A stretch of 40,410 nt of DNA, taken from the NCBI GenBank assembly GCA_025060455.1, contig JANXBY010000050.1, positions 1 through 40,410 on the forward strand, in the 5' to 3' direction. The translations under genes were made by a program, and so were the position numbers. Origin of the DNA: Armatimonadota bacterium. Its GTDB lineage: Bacteria; Sysuimicrobiota; Sysuimicrobiia; Sysuimicrobiales; Sysuimicrobiaceae. Below the pieces are notes generated by a model that saw only the letters and a list, made by a program, of their open reading frames with translations, searched no databases and was not told the DNA's origin. Positions within the stretch are counted from its first letter, which is position 1, and each line of letters opens with the position of its first letter. This document shows, piece after piece, positions 25,983 to 33,869 of this stretch.

Positions 25983-26816
25983 TCACTCCTTGAGGGCACC
26001 CGTGAGGGCTGCCACGTAGTGCTCGACGAAGAAAGAGTACGCCAAGGCCACGGGCACGGAGCCCAGCAGGGCGCCGGCCATGAGCGGGCCCCACTGGAAC
26101 ACGTCCCCCGTCACCAGCTCCGTGGCCAACCCCACGGGAACCGTCTTCTGGTCCGTGGAGGACAGGAAGACCAGGGCGTACAGGTACTCGTTCCACGACA
26201 GGGTGAAGGCGAAGATCAGGCACGAGAGGATGCCCGGCAGGGCCAGGGGGAAGGTCACGTACCGCATCACCTGCAGACGGCTGGCACCATCCACCCGGGC
26301 GCAGTCCTCCAGCTCCTGGGGGATCGTCCGGAAGTACCCCAGCAGCAACCATACGCAGAACGGCACCAGGAACGTGGGGTACGTGAGCACCAGGGCGGCG
26401 GGCCGGTCCCACAGGCCCAGGCCCGAAACGATGCGGCTGAGGGGGATGAACAGGATCACGGGAGGCACCAAGTACGTGAGGAAGATGGCGATCCCCAACA
26501 CCCCGGAGCCGCGGAACCGCAGGCGGCCGATGGCGTACGCGGCCAGCAGGCTGGTCGCCAGGGAAAGGGCGGTGGCCCCCACCGAGATCACCAAGGTGTT
26601 CTTCATCCACGGTAGGAAGTGGGTCTCCCACAGGAGGCGGCGCAGGTGATCCAGGGTCGGGGACCACGTCCACAGCGGGTTGAGCGCCAGGTTGTATAGG
26701 TCCCGGTTGGGTTTGAGGGCGGTCACCAGCATCCAGTAGAAGGGGAACAGCAGGAACACCAGGAACGCCGCCAGGGGCAGCTGGAAGGTCAGCAGCCGTG
26801 CCACCCCGCGTGTCAC
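25983..26816 (-). CDS. Sugar ABC importer permease (MalG-like)
   Basis: This is the second membrane subunit of a carbohydrate (CUT1) importer, 277 residues from GTG 26816; the open frame continues upstream but only over the preceding gene. GGGAGG lies six bases before the start. It has six membrane segments, the MalG-type EAA loop ELEDCARVDGASRLQVMRYV and the C-terminal region FTLSWNEYLYALVFLSS. The GTG start lies 1 bp after the stop of the MalF-like gene. Confidence 0.93.
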   Translation of the reverse strand: MTRGVARLLTFQLPLAAFLVFLLFPFYWMLVTALKPNRDLYNLALNPLWTWSPTLDHLRRLLWETHFLPWMKNTLVISVGATALSLATSLLAAYAIGRLRFRGSGVLGIAIFLTYLVPPVILFIPLSRIVSGLGLWDRPAALVLTYPTFLVPFCVWLLLGYFRTIPQELEDCARVDGASRLQVMRYVTFPLALPGILSCLIFAFTLSWNEYLYALVFLSSTDQKTVPVGLATELVTGDVFQWGPLMAGALLGSVPVALAYSFFVEHYVAALTGALKE

Positions 26817-26817
26817 C

Positions 26818-27783
26818 TCAGTCCTCCCGCCGCAGGGTCCGGTAGGCCACCGCCACGCAGGCCACCAACACCGGCAGGACGAACACGGCCACCGCAGCCC
26901 CTTCTCCCAGGAAACCACCCTGCACCGCGCGCTGGTAGGCTAAGGTGCCGAACAGGTGCGTGGCGTTGGCCGGCCCTCCCTTGGTGACGATCCAGATCAG
27001 TTGGAAGTCCCCTACGGTCATGATGGTGCTGAACACGGTCACCACCACCGCCACCGGCATGATGAGCGGCCAGGTGATCCACCGGAACCGGCTCCACGGC
27101 CCTGCCCCGTCCATGGCGGCGGCCTCATAGAGCTCCCGGGGGACAGTCTGCAGGCCCGCCAAAAGGCCGATGGCGAAGAACGGGACGCCCCGCCACACGT
27201 TGGCCGCGATGAGGGCCGCCCGCGCGAGGTTCGGGTCGCCCAGGTAGTTGATGGGCCGGTCCACCAACCCCGCGGCGCGAAGCACCCAGGTCAGCACGCT
27301 GAACTGGCTGTCGTAGATCCAGTAGAACACCAGAGCAGACAGGGACGTGGGCACGATCCACGGCAGGAGCATGGCGGCGCGCACGAACCGCTTGCCCCGG
27401 AACTCCCGGTTCACCAGGAGGGCCAGCGCGAACCCGAGCACGAACTTCAGCACCACCGCCACGCCCGCGTACAGGAGCGTGTTCAGCACCGTGAGGCGAA
27501 ACACTCCGTCGCCGGCCAGGTAGCGGAAGTTCTCCAAGCCCACGAACCGCCCGGGGCTGGCGATCCGGCTGTCCGTGAAGCTGAGCCATACCCCCAGCGC
27601 GAAGGGGTAGGCTAGGAAAACCGCCAGCAACGCCAGGGCGGGGGTCACCATGACCCACCCCAGGGCCTGGTGGCTCTCCACCAAGCGGCCCAGGGCCTCC
27701 TGCCCGCTCCGCACCCCGGGGAGGGGGGCCTGCAGCGGGCCTGCGGTGACCTTAGGGAAACCGGGTCCGTCCTGCCGCCCCAT
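26818..27783 (-). CDS. Sugar ABC importer permease (MalF-like)
   Basis: This is the first membrane subunit of the CUT1 importer, 321 residues with an approximately 40-residue hydrophilic N-terminus. It has features such as VTPALALLAVFLAYPFALGV, RAAMLLPWIVPTSLSALVFY, the EAA loop ELYEAAAMDGAGPWSRFRWI and VTKGGPANATHLFGTLAYQR. The start ATG 27783 has only a weak GGGGTG site; later in-frame starts near the first membrane segment are possible. It lies 33 bp after the binding-protein gene. No ATPase gene accompanies it. Confidence 0.92.
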   Translation of the reverse strand: MGRQDGPGFPKVTAGPLQAPLPGVRSGQEALGRLVESHQALGWVMVTPALALLAVFLAYPFALGVWLSFTDSRIASPGRFVGLENFRYLAGDGVFRLTVLNTLLYAGVAVVLKFVLGFALALLVNREFRGKRFVRAAMLLPWIVPTSLSALVFYWIYDSQFSVLTWVLRAAGLVDRPINYLGDPNLARAALIAANVWRGVPFFAIGLLAGLQTVPRELYEAAAMDGAGPWSRFRWITWPLIMPVAVVVTVFSTIMTVGDFQLIWIVTKGGPANATHLFGTLAYQRAVQGGFLGEGAAVAVFVLPVLVACVAVAYRTLRRED

Positions 27784-27816
27784 GGCACCCCTGCACCGCC
27801 CGGAATGCGGGTCCGG

Positions 27817-29163
27817 CTAGCCCCGGTAGATGCGGCGCAACCGGTCCTCCGCGGCCCGCATGGCGTCCCTCACGCTGCGGCGTCCGGTGCAGGCGTCCGC
27901 GAACATGTCCACGATCACGAACTCCGCCAGCGCCCGCGCGGCCTCCGGACCCGGCCGCCCCGCGTACGAGTGGGGAAGCATGCGGGCCACAGCGTCCCGG
28001 AAGGGGAGGGCCTTCGGGTCCGATCGCCACACCGTGAGGTTGGTGTACGCCTTGAGGGGATGCGAGACGTAGCCCAGCATCCCGTTGATCCACCGTCCGT
28101 ACTGGGTGTCCTCCATCACCCACCGCAGGAACTCCTTGGCGGCGTTGGGGTACCGGGTGTAGCTGAAGATGTACGCCTGGCTGAACAGGTGTAGCTCGGT
28201 GGGCCGGCCCACGGGCCCCACGGGGAAGAAGGCGTGGTTCATGTCCTGGGCGATCTCCGGGAAGTCGTTTTTCGCGGCGAAGTAGATGCTGATCCCGTTG
28301 TTGGTGAGGGAGATCTCGCCCGCCAGGAAGGCCCGGTTGTTGTGGGGGTCCAGCCAGCCCGCGACACCGGGGATCATGGTCTCGTACAGGGCCCGGGCAT
28401 ACTCCAGGGCGTTGGCGGTCTCCGGCGAGTTGATGGTGATGGTCCGGTTGTCGGGGGCCACCGCGCGCCCGCCGAAGGCCCACAGGCACCAGTGGACCCA
28501 CGTGTTCCCGTCGCCCACCGCCTTGCCGAGGGCGAACCCTGTGGGGTGTCCCCGGGCCTTCAGGGCCCGACACAGGCGGAGGAATTCGTCCGTGGTCTTC
28601 GGGAACCGGGCGGGGTCCGGGTCGAAGCCCGCCTCTCGCACCCACGACACCCGGTAGTTCAACGCCACGCCCGGGGCGCCGATGGGGATGGCGATCCACG
28701 CGTTGCGCTGCGGGCTGTAGCCGTACTGGGGGCAGACGTCAAACCACCCGCCGTACTTGCGGCCCAGGTACTCCGCCAGGTCCGTGACGGGAACCAGCTT
28801 GTCCGCCCACAGGTGCGGTTCGTCGAAGAAGCCGATCACGATGTCGGGGCCGCTGCCCACGTTGGCGGCGGCAGCTGCCTTCGGCTGCACGTCGGTCCAC
28901 GTCTCGTACTCCACCCGCACGGGCACCCCCGTCCTCTGGGTGAAGCGCCTCGCGTTCTCCTCGAAGATCGGTCGGTCGGTGGTCACGAACTGGGACCACC
29001 GGAGGACCCGGAGGCTAGCTCCCCGCTCCACGGGGAAGGTGAGCTCCTGCGCGTGGGAGGCCTTCTGTCCAGCCTGCAGCCCCCACGCGGACAGGGCGAG
29101 GGCGGAAGCAGCCCGAGCGCTGTCCCGCAGGAAACGACGCCGTGTGATCCGAGCGGACTCCAT
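27817..29163 (-). CDS. Sugar-binding protein of CUT1 ABC importer, Tat-type signal
   Basis: This 448-residue family-1 solute-binding protein is the receptor of the sugar importer. The N-terminus carries a twin-arginine-like signal (ITRRRFLRDSARAASALALS), suggesting export in folded form. The mature part has SLRVLRWSQFVTTDRPIFEE, GSGPDIVIGFFDEPHLWADK, WIAIPIGAPGVALNYRVSWV and FLAGEISLTNNGISIYFAA, typical of MalE-like proteins. Start ATG 29163 follows GGGGGGAAGG. It lies 68 bp downstream of leuB. The ligand is unknown; the nearby GH130/GT4 genes hint at an oligosaccharide. Confidence 0.92.
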   Translation of the reverse strand: MESARITRRRFLRDSARAASALALSAWGLQAGQKASHAQELTFPVERGASLRVLRWSQFVTTDRPIFEENARRFTQRTGVPVRVEYETWTDVQPKAAAAANVGSGPDIVIGFFDEPHLWADKLVPVTDLAEYLGRKYGGWFDVCPQYGYSPQRNAWIAIPIGAPGVALNYRVSWVREAGFDPDPARFPKTTDEFLRLCRALKARGHPTGFALGKAVGDGNTWVHWCLWAFGGRAVAPDNRTITINSPETANALEYARALYETMIPGVAGWLDPHNNRAFLAGEISLTNNGISIYFAAKNDFPEIAQDMNHAFFPVGPVGRPTELHLFSQAYIFSYTRYPNAAKEFLRWVMEDTQYGRWINGMLGYVSHPLKAYTNLTVWRSDPKALPFRDAVARMLPHSYAGRPGPEAARALAEFVIVDMFADACTGRRSVRDAMRAAEDRLRRIYRG

Positions 29164-29182
29164 ACCCTTCCCCCCTTTGCAA

Positions 29183-29228
29183 CCGCCACGGCCGAGGTCT
29201 GGCTCCGACGGAGGGTTCTTCGTGGCGG
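29183..29228. repeat. Inverted repeat between leuB and the sugar-transporter genes
   Basis: CCGCCACG (29183-29190) and CGTGGCGG (29221-29228) form an 8-bp stem enclosing a smaller hairpin CTCCGACGGAG (29203-29213). No U-run follows on the minus strand, so it is a possible weak terminator, processing site or attenuating structure between leuB and the transporter genes. Confidence 0.3.
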
Positions 29229-29231
29229 GGC

Positions 29232-30287
29232 TCAGGTTTCCCTTCGGAGGACGCGCTCTGCCACCGCGGCGCCCACCTCCTGGGTGCCCGCACGGCCACC
29301 CAGGTCGGGCGTGGTGACGCCCTCCCGGACCACCTCCCGCACCGCCTCCTCCACCGCCTCTGCCTCCACCGCCAGCCCGAAGGAGTAGCGGAGCATGAGG
29401 GCGGCGCTCAGGATGGTCCCGAGGGGGTTGGCCACGCCCCGGCCCGCCAGGTCGGGGGCGGATCCGTGCACCGGCTCGTACAGGAAGGGTGGGCGTTCCC
29501 CCAGGCTCGCGGACGGGAGGAGCCCGATGGAGCCCACCACCGCGGCCGCCTCGTCGCTGAGGATGTCACCGAAGGTGTTCTCCGTGAGGATCACGTCGAA
29601 GGTAGTAGGCTTCTGCACCAGCTGCATGGCGCAGGTGTCCACCAGCAGGTGCTCCAGGGCCACGTCCGGGAACTCTTCGGCCACCTGACTTACCACGTCC
29701 CGCCACAGGCGCGAGGTCTCCAGGACGTTGGCCTTGTCCACGGAGTGCACCTTGCGCCGGCGCCCCCGCGCGGCCCGGAACGCCACCCGGGCCACCCTTT
29801 CCACCTCCGCGGCGGTGTACCGCATGGTGTCCACCGCCTGATGGCCGTCCCGCTCCTTGGGCTTTCCGAAGTACAGCCCGCCGGTGAGCTCGCGCACGAT
29901 AAGGAAGTCCGTCCCCCGCACCACCTCCGGCCGCAGGGGTGAGGCTGCCTCCAGTCCCTCGAACAGGGTGGCGGGCCTCAGATTGGCGTACAACCCGAGC
30001 TCATAGCGCAGCGCCAGTAGCCCCGCTTCCGGACGCACCGCGCCGTGGTCCCACCGTGGCCCCCCTACCGCGCCCAACAGAATGGCGTCGCACTCCCGGA
30101 GCGCATCCCGCGTGGGACCCGGGAGGGGATCCCCATAGCGGTCGATGGCGGCGCCACCCACCAACCCCGTGCGGTAGGTGAAGCGGTGTCCGTACCGGCC
30201 CGCCACCGCGTCCAGGACCCGGACGGCTTCCGCCACCACCTCCGGCCCGATCCCGTCCCCAGGGAGAAGGAGGATGCGCGCGTCCAC
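29232..30287 (-). CDS. leuB: 3-Isopropylmalate dehydrogenase
   Basis: This enzyme oxidises and decarboxylates 3-isopropylmalate in leucine synthesis, and very likely the citramalate-derived intermediate in isoleucine synthesis. It has 351 residues from GTG 30287, where the protein begins VDARILLLPGDGIGPEVVAE as homologues do; a TTG at 30323 is a less likely alternative. Hallmarks include the LeuB-type RELTGGLYFGKP, SVDKANVLETSRLWRDVV, VILTENTFGDILSDEAAAVV, and YEPVHGSAPDLAGRGVANP, the NAD-specific signature. No strong ribosome site precedes the GTG; the 33-codon ORF ending 2 bp before suggests coupled translation. Confidence 0.95.
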   Translation of the reverse strand: MDARILLLPGDGIGPEVVAEAVRVLDAVAGRYGHRFTYRTGLVGGAAIDRYGDPLPGPTRDALRECDAILLGAVGGPRWDHGAVRPEAGLLALRYELGLYANLRPATLFEGLEAASPLRPEVVRGTDFLIVRELTGGLYFGKPKERDGHQAVDTMRYTAAEVERVARVAFRAARGRRRKVHSVDKANVLETSRLWRDVVSQVAEEFPDVALEHLLVDTCAMQLVQKPTTFDVILTENTFGDILSDEAAAVVGSIGLLPSASLGERPPFLYEPVHGSAPDLAGRGVANPLGTILSAALMLRYSFGLAVEAEAVEEAVREVVREGVTTPDLGGRAGTQEVGAAVAERVLRRET

Positions 30288-30289
30288 GG

Positions 30290-30391
30290 TCAGTACATCT
30301 GCTGGATGCAGCGTGCGGTCCAACGTTCCTCGTCCGGCTCCGCTTCCTGAGCCTGCAGCAGCCGGTCCAGCTCCGCCTCCAGTTCCTGCAT
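30290..30391 (-). CDS. 33-residue ORF between cimA and leuB
   Basis: A short frame starts at ATG 30391 with a good GGGAGGGG site six bases upstream and ends in TGA two bases before the leuB GTG. The peptide is acidic at first (QELEAELDRLLQAQEAEPDE) and ends ERWTARCIQQMY; the first half could form an amphipathic or coiled-coil helix. I do not recognise a family. It may be a real small protein, or it may exist only to deliver ribosomes to leuB, whose own start lacks a ribosome site. Codon use is like the neighbours. Confidence 0.55.
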   Translation of the reverse strand: MQELEAELDRLLQAQEAEPDEERWTARCIQQMY

Positions 30392-30431
30392 GGCTGCCCC
30401 TCCCGTGGGGGCGCGGTGTCCCGTGCAGGCT

Positions 30432-32051
30432 TCACCGTTCACGGACGGGTTCCCCGTCGCCTCCGGCTTGAGACACCGCCGCTTGACTCCTCCGGCCGCG
30501 CGACCGCCAAAGGGCGTAGCTGAGGCTGTCCACCAGGGCCAGCCAGCTGGCCTCCACCACGTTCTCCGAGACCCCCACCGTCTCCCACCGCTCCTCCCCG
30601 TCCGTGGTCTGGATGAGGACCCGCACCCGTGCCGCGGTGGCCGCCTCCGCGTTCAGGACGCGCACCTTGTAGTCCACCAGGCGGATGCGGCGGAGCTCGG
30701 GGTAAAACCGCTCCAGGGCCTTGCGGAGGGCCCGGTCCAGGGCGTGCACGGGCCCGTTACCCTCCGCCGCGGTGTGCTCCTCCGTCCCGTCCACCCGAAC
30801 CCGTACCGTGGCCTCCGCCCACGCCCGGTCCTCCGTCCGGTGGACCACCACCAGGAAGGGGCCCGCCTCAAACCCGTCGTTCCACTCCCCCAACAGCCGG
30901 CGGGCCAGCAGCTCAAACGAGGCGTCCGCGCCCTCGAACTGGTAGCCGGTGTACTCCAACCACTTCACGCGCTCCAGGATTTGGGCGGTGGACGGACTGC
31001 GGGGGTCCAGGGGCAGGCCCAGCTCTTCTGCCTTGCTGAGGATGTTGGACCGCCCCGACAGGTCGGAGACCACGAACCGCCTGCGGTTGCCCACCATGGC
31101 AGGGTCCACGTGCTCGTAGGTGCCGGGATCCTGCCGGACTGCGGAGACGTGCACGCCGCCCTTGTGCGCGAAGGCGTTGCGGCCCACGTACGGCTGGTGT
31201 TCGTCCGGGGTCCGGTTTGCCAGCTCGGCCACGAAGTGGCTCAGGTGGCTGAGCCGGCGCAGCGCCCCGGGCAGCAGGCAGTCGTACCGCAGCTTCAGCA
31301 CCAGGTTCGGCACGAGCACGCACAGGTCCGCGTTCCCGCACCGCTCCCCGTACCCGTTCACCGTCCCCTGCACGTGCACGCAGCCGGCGCGGACTGCCTC
31401 CACCGCGTTGGCCACCGCGCAGCCCGCGTCGTTGTGGGTGTGGATGCCCAGCGGGACCGTGATCTCCTCCGCCACCCGGCGGACCACCGGCCCGATCTGG
31501 TGGGGCAGGCTTCCCCCGTTGGTGTCACACAGGACCACCCGGTCCGCTCCCGCCTCCGCGGCCGCCCGCAGGGTCTGCAGGGCGTAGGCCGGGTTGGCTC
31601 GGAAGCCGTCGAAGAAGTGCTCCGCGTCGTATACCACCTTCCGGCCCTGCGCCTTGAGGTACCGCACGGAGTCGCCGATCATTCGGAGGTTCTCGTCCAG
31701 GGAGGTCCGCAGGGCGGCGTGGACGTGCAGGTCCCAGCTCTTCCCGAACACCGCCACCCACTCCGTACCTGCCTCCAGCAGCGCCCGCAGGTTCGCGTCG
31801 TGGTGAGCGGCCACCTCCGCCCGTCGGGTGCTGCCGAAGGCCACCAGGCGGGCGTGGTGCCAAGTCTGGCGCACCGCCTGGCGGAAGAACTCCATGTCCC
31901 GGGGATTGCTGCCCGGCCAGCCGCCTTCCACGAAGTCCACCCCCACCTCGTCCAGGGCGCGGGCACACCGCAGCTTGTCCTCCACGGAGAACTCCACGTC
32001 CGCGCCCTGCGTCCCGTCCCGCAGGGTGGTGTCGTACACCTCCACCCGCAT
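30432..32051 (-). CDS. cimA: (R)-Citramalate synthase
   Basis: This 539-residue LeuA-like enzyme condenses pyruvate with acetyl-CoA to citramalate, the first step of the threonine-independent route to isoleucine. The length and motifs match the long citramalate synthase family: VEVYDTTLRDGTQGADVEFS (LeuA has GEQSPG), FVEGGWPGSNPRDMEFF, DTNGGSLPHQIGPVVRR, the metal-binding GIHTHNDAGCAVANAV, VQGTVNGYGERCGNADLCVL and FAHKGGVHVSAV. A C-terminal regulatory domain follows (about residue 400 on). Start ATG 32051 overlaps the leuD stop. The open frame extends to 32243, but that part is out-of-frame leuD. Confidence 0.95.
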   Translation of the reverse strand: MRVEVYDTTLRDGTQGADVEFSVEDKLRCARALDEVGVDFVEGGWPGSNPRDMEFFRQAVRQTWHHARLVAFGSTRRAEVAAHHDANLRALLEAGTEWVAVFGKSWDLHVHAALRTSLDENLRMIGDSVRYLKAQGRKVVYDAEHFFDGFRANPAYALQTLRAAAEAGADRVVLCDTNGGSLPHQIGPVVRRVAEEITVPLGIHTHNDAGCAVANAVEAVRAGCVHVQGTVNGYGERCGNADLCVLVPNLVLKLRYDCLLPGALRRLSHLSHFVAELANRTPDEHQPYVGRNAFAHKGGVHVSAVRQDPGTYEHVDPAMVGNRRRFVVSDLSGRSNILSKAEELGLPLDPRSPSTAQILERVKWLEYTGYQFEGADASFELLARRLLGEWNDGFEAGPFLVVVHRTEDRAWAEATVRVRVDGTEEHTAAEGNGPVHALDRALRKALERFYPELRRIRLVDYKVRVLNAEAATAARVRVLIQTTDGEERWETVGVSENVVEASWLALVDSLSYALWRSRGRRSQAAVSQAGGDGEPVRER

Positions 32052-32554
32052 CAGGAGGCCTCCAACCCCAGCTTCCGCCGCACGTACGGGATGATCCCGC
32101 CGGCCCGGGTGAGCTCCTGCATGAAGGGAGGGATGGGCTTGGCCTGGTATGCCTCCCCGCGGGTCAGGTTGCGGATCTGGCCGGTCTCGGGATCCACCTC
32201 CAGCTCGTCGCCGTTCTGTACCGCCTGGCTGGCCTCCGGGCACTCCAGGAGCAGCAGGCCGTTGTTGAAGGCGTTGCGGTAGAAGATGCGGGCGTAGGAC
32301 GCGGCCACCACCGCGCTCACGCCCGCGCCCACCAGAGCCAGGGGCGCGTGCTCCCGGGAGCTGCCCTGGCCGAAGTTCTCCCCCGCCACCACGATGTCCC
32401 CGGGCCGGATGCGCTGGCGGAGCCCGGGATCCAGGTCCTCGAAGAGGTGCTCGCCCAGTTTGGCGGGGTCGGTGGTCACCAGGTAACGCCCCGCGATGAT
32501 CAGGTCGGTGTCAATGTGGTCGCCTACCTTGTGGGCCCTGCCCCGGATCGGCAT
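32051..32554 (-). CDS. leuD: Isopropylmalate isomerase small subunit
   Basis: This is the small subunit of the aconitase-like isomerase that converts 2- to 3-isopropylmalate (and citramalate to methylmalate). It has 167 residues, the short LeuD type found with separate LeuC proteins in thermophiles and archaea. Hallmarks are [55 protein letters not shown] and [19 protein letters not shown]. The gene lies 11 bp after leuC and overlaps cimA by 1 bp of the shared ATGA context. Confidence 0.96.
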   Translation of the reverse strand: MPIRGRAHKVGDHIDTDLIIAGRYLVTTDPAKLGEHLFEDLDPGLRQRIRPGDIVVAGENFGQGSSREHAPLALVGAGVSAVVAASYARIFYRNAFNNGLLLLECPEASQAVQNGDELEVDPETGQIRNLTRGEAYQAKPIPPFMQELTRAGGIIPYVRRKLGLEAS

Positions 32555-32565
32555 CCCGGACCTCC

Positions 32566-33846
32566 TTACACCCGAACGGCCTCACGCACCACCTCATCGG
32601 GGTGCACCAGCTTGCCCGCCACCGCGGCCGCGGCGGCCACCGCGGCGTTGGACAGGTACACCTTGGCACCCCGGTGGCCCATGCGGCCGATAAAGTTCCG
32701 GCTGCTGGTGGACACGCACACCTCCCCGTCCGCCAGCACGCCCATGTGCCCCCCGATGCACGGCCCGCAGGTGGGCGTGGACACCGCGGCCCCGGCTTCC
32801 AGGAACACCTGGATGAGGCCCTCCTCCAGGGCCTGCCGGTAGATCCGCGGGGTGGCGGGGATCACCACCAGGCGCACGTCCGGGTGCACCTTGCGGCCCG
32901 CCAGCACCCGGGCCGCCTGCCGCAGGTCCTCGATGCGGCCGTTGGTGCACGTGCCGATGAAGCACTGATCCACCCGCACCCCGGCCACCTCCGTCACGGG
33001 CACCACGTTGGCGGGCGAGGGCGGCGCACTCACCACCGGCTGCATGTCGGTGACGTCGTACTCGTACACGGCCGCGTAACGGGCGTCCGGGTCCCCGTAG
33101 ACCGGCTGGAAGGGACGGCGCGCCCGCGGCCGCACCCACTCCAACACCATCTCGTCGGGCTCCATGATCCCGTTTTTGGCCCCTGCCTCCACCGCCATGT
33201 TGGTGATGGAGAACCGCTCGTCCATGGAAAGCTGCTGCAGCACCGGACCTGCGAACTCCATAGCCGCGTACCGCGCCCCGTCCACCCCGATGTCGCCGAT
33301 GATGCGCAGCACCAGGTCCTTGCCCGTCACCCACCGGGGCAGGCTGCCCCGGAACACGAACCGCAAGGTGTGCGGGACCCGGAACCACAGCCGGCCCGTG
33401 GCCATGGCCGCGGCCAGGTCGGAGCTTCCCACCCCGGTGGCGAAGGCGCCCAGGGCCCCGTGGTTGCACGTGTGCGAGTCCGCGCCCACGAACAGCTCCC
33501 CGGGGACCACGAACCCTTCCTCCGCCAGCAGCACGTGGGCGATCCCCGCCCGCCCCACGTCGTAGAAGTGGGGGAGGCCGTGCTTGCGCACGAACTCCCG
33601 GGTGATGCGGCACTGCTCCGCGGAGGCGATGTCCTTGGCCGGGGAGTAGTGGTCCAGCACGAAGGCGACCCGATCGGGGTCGAACACCCGGTCCACCCCG
33701 ATGCGCTCGAACTGCTGGATCGCCAGGGGCGCGGTGATGTCGTTGGCGAACAGCATGTCCACGCGGCACTCCACCAGGTCGCCGGGCTCCACCTTCGGCA
33801 GGTCCGCGTGGGCCGCCAGGATCTTTTCCGTGATGGTCATTCCCAT
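32566..33846 (-). CDS. leuC: Isopropylmalate isomerase large subunit
   Basis: This is the [4Fe-4S] large subunit of isopropylmalate isomerase, 426 residues, the LeuC/HacA-like length that pairs with short LeuD. The cluster cysteines are in FIGTCTNGRIEDLRQAARVL and STPTCGPCIGGHMGVLADGE; other signatures are FVGADSHTCNHGALGAFATG and SSRNFIGRMGH. The start is ATG 33846 (GAGGGAG five bases before); ATG 33840 is two codons later. The open frame runs on upstream to 35196, but that portion is antiphase leuA sequence, not protein. Confidence 0.96.
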   Translation of the reverse strand: MGMTITEKILAAHADLPKVEPGDLVECRVDMLFANDITAPLAIQQFERIGVDRVFDPDRVAFVLDHYSPAKDIASAEQCRITREFVRKHGLPHFYDVGRAGIAHVLLAEEGFVVPGELFVGADSHTCNHGALGAFATGVGSSDLAAAMATGRLWFRVPHTLRFVFRGSLPRWVTGKDLVLRIIGDIGVDGARYAAMEFAGPVLQQLSMDERFSITNMAVEAGAKNGIMEPDEMVLEWVRPRARRPFQPVYGDPDARYAAVYEYDVTDMQPVVSAPPSPANVVPVTEVAGVRVDQCFIGTCTNGRIEDLRQAARVLAGRKVHPDVRLVVIPATPRIYRQALEEGLIQVFLEAGAAVSTPTCGPCIGGHMGVLADGEVCVSTSSRNFIGRMGHRGAKVYLSNAAVAAAAAVAGKLVHPDEVVREAVRV

Positions 33847-33869
33847 GGGTTCTCCCTCGTGCGCGTGGC

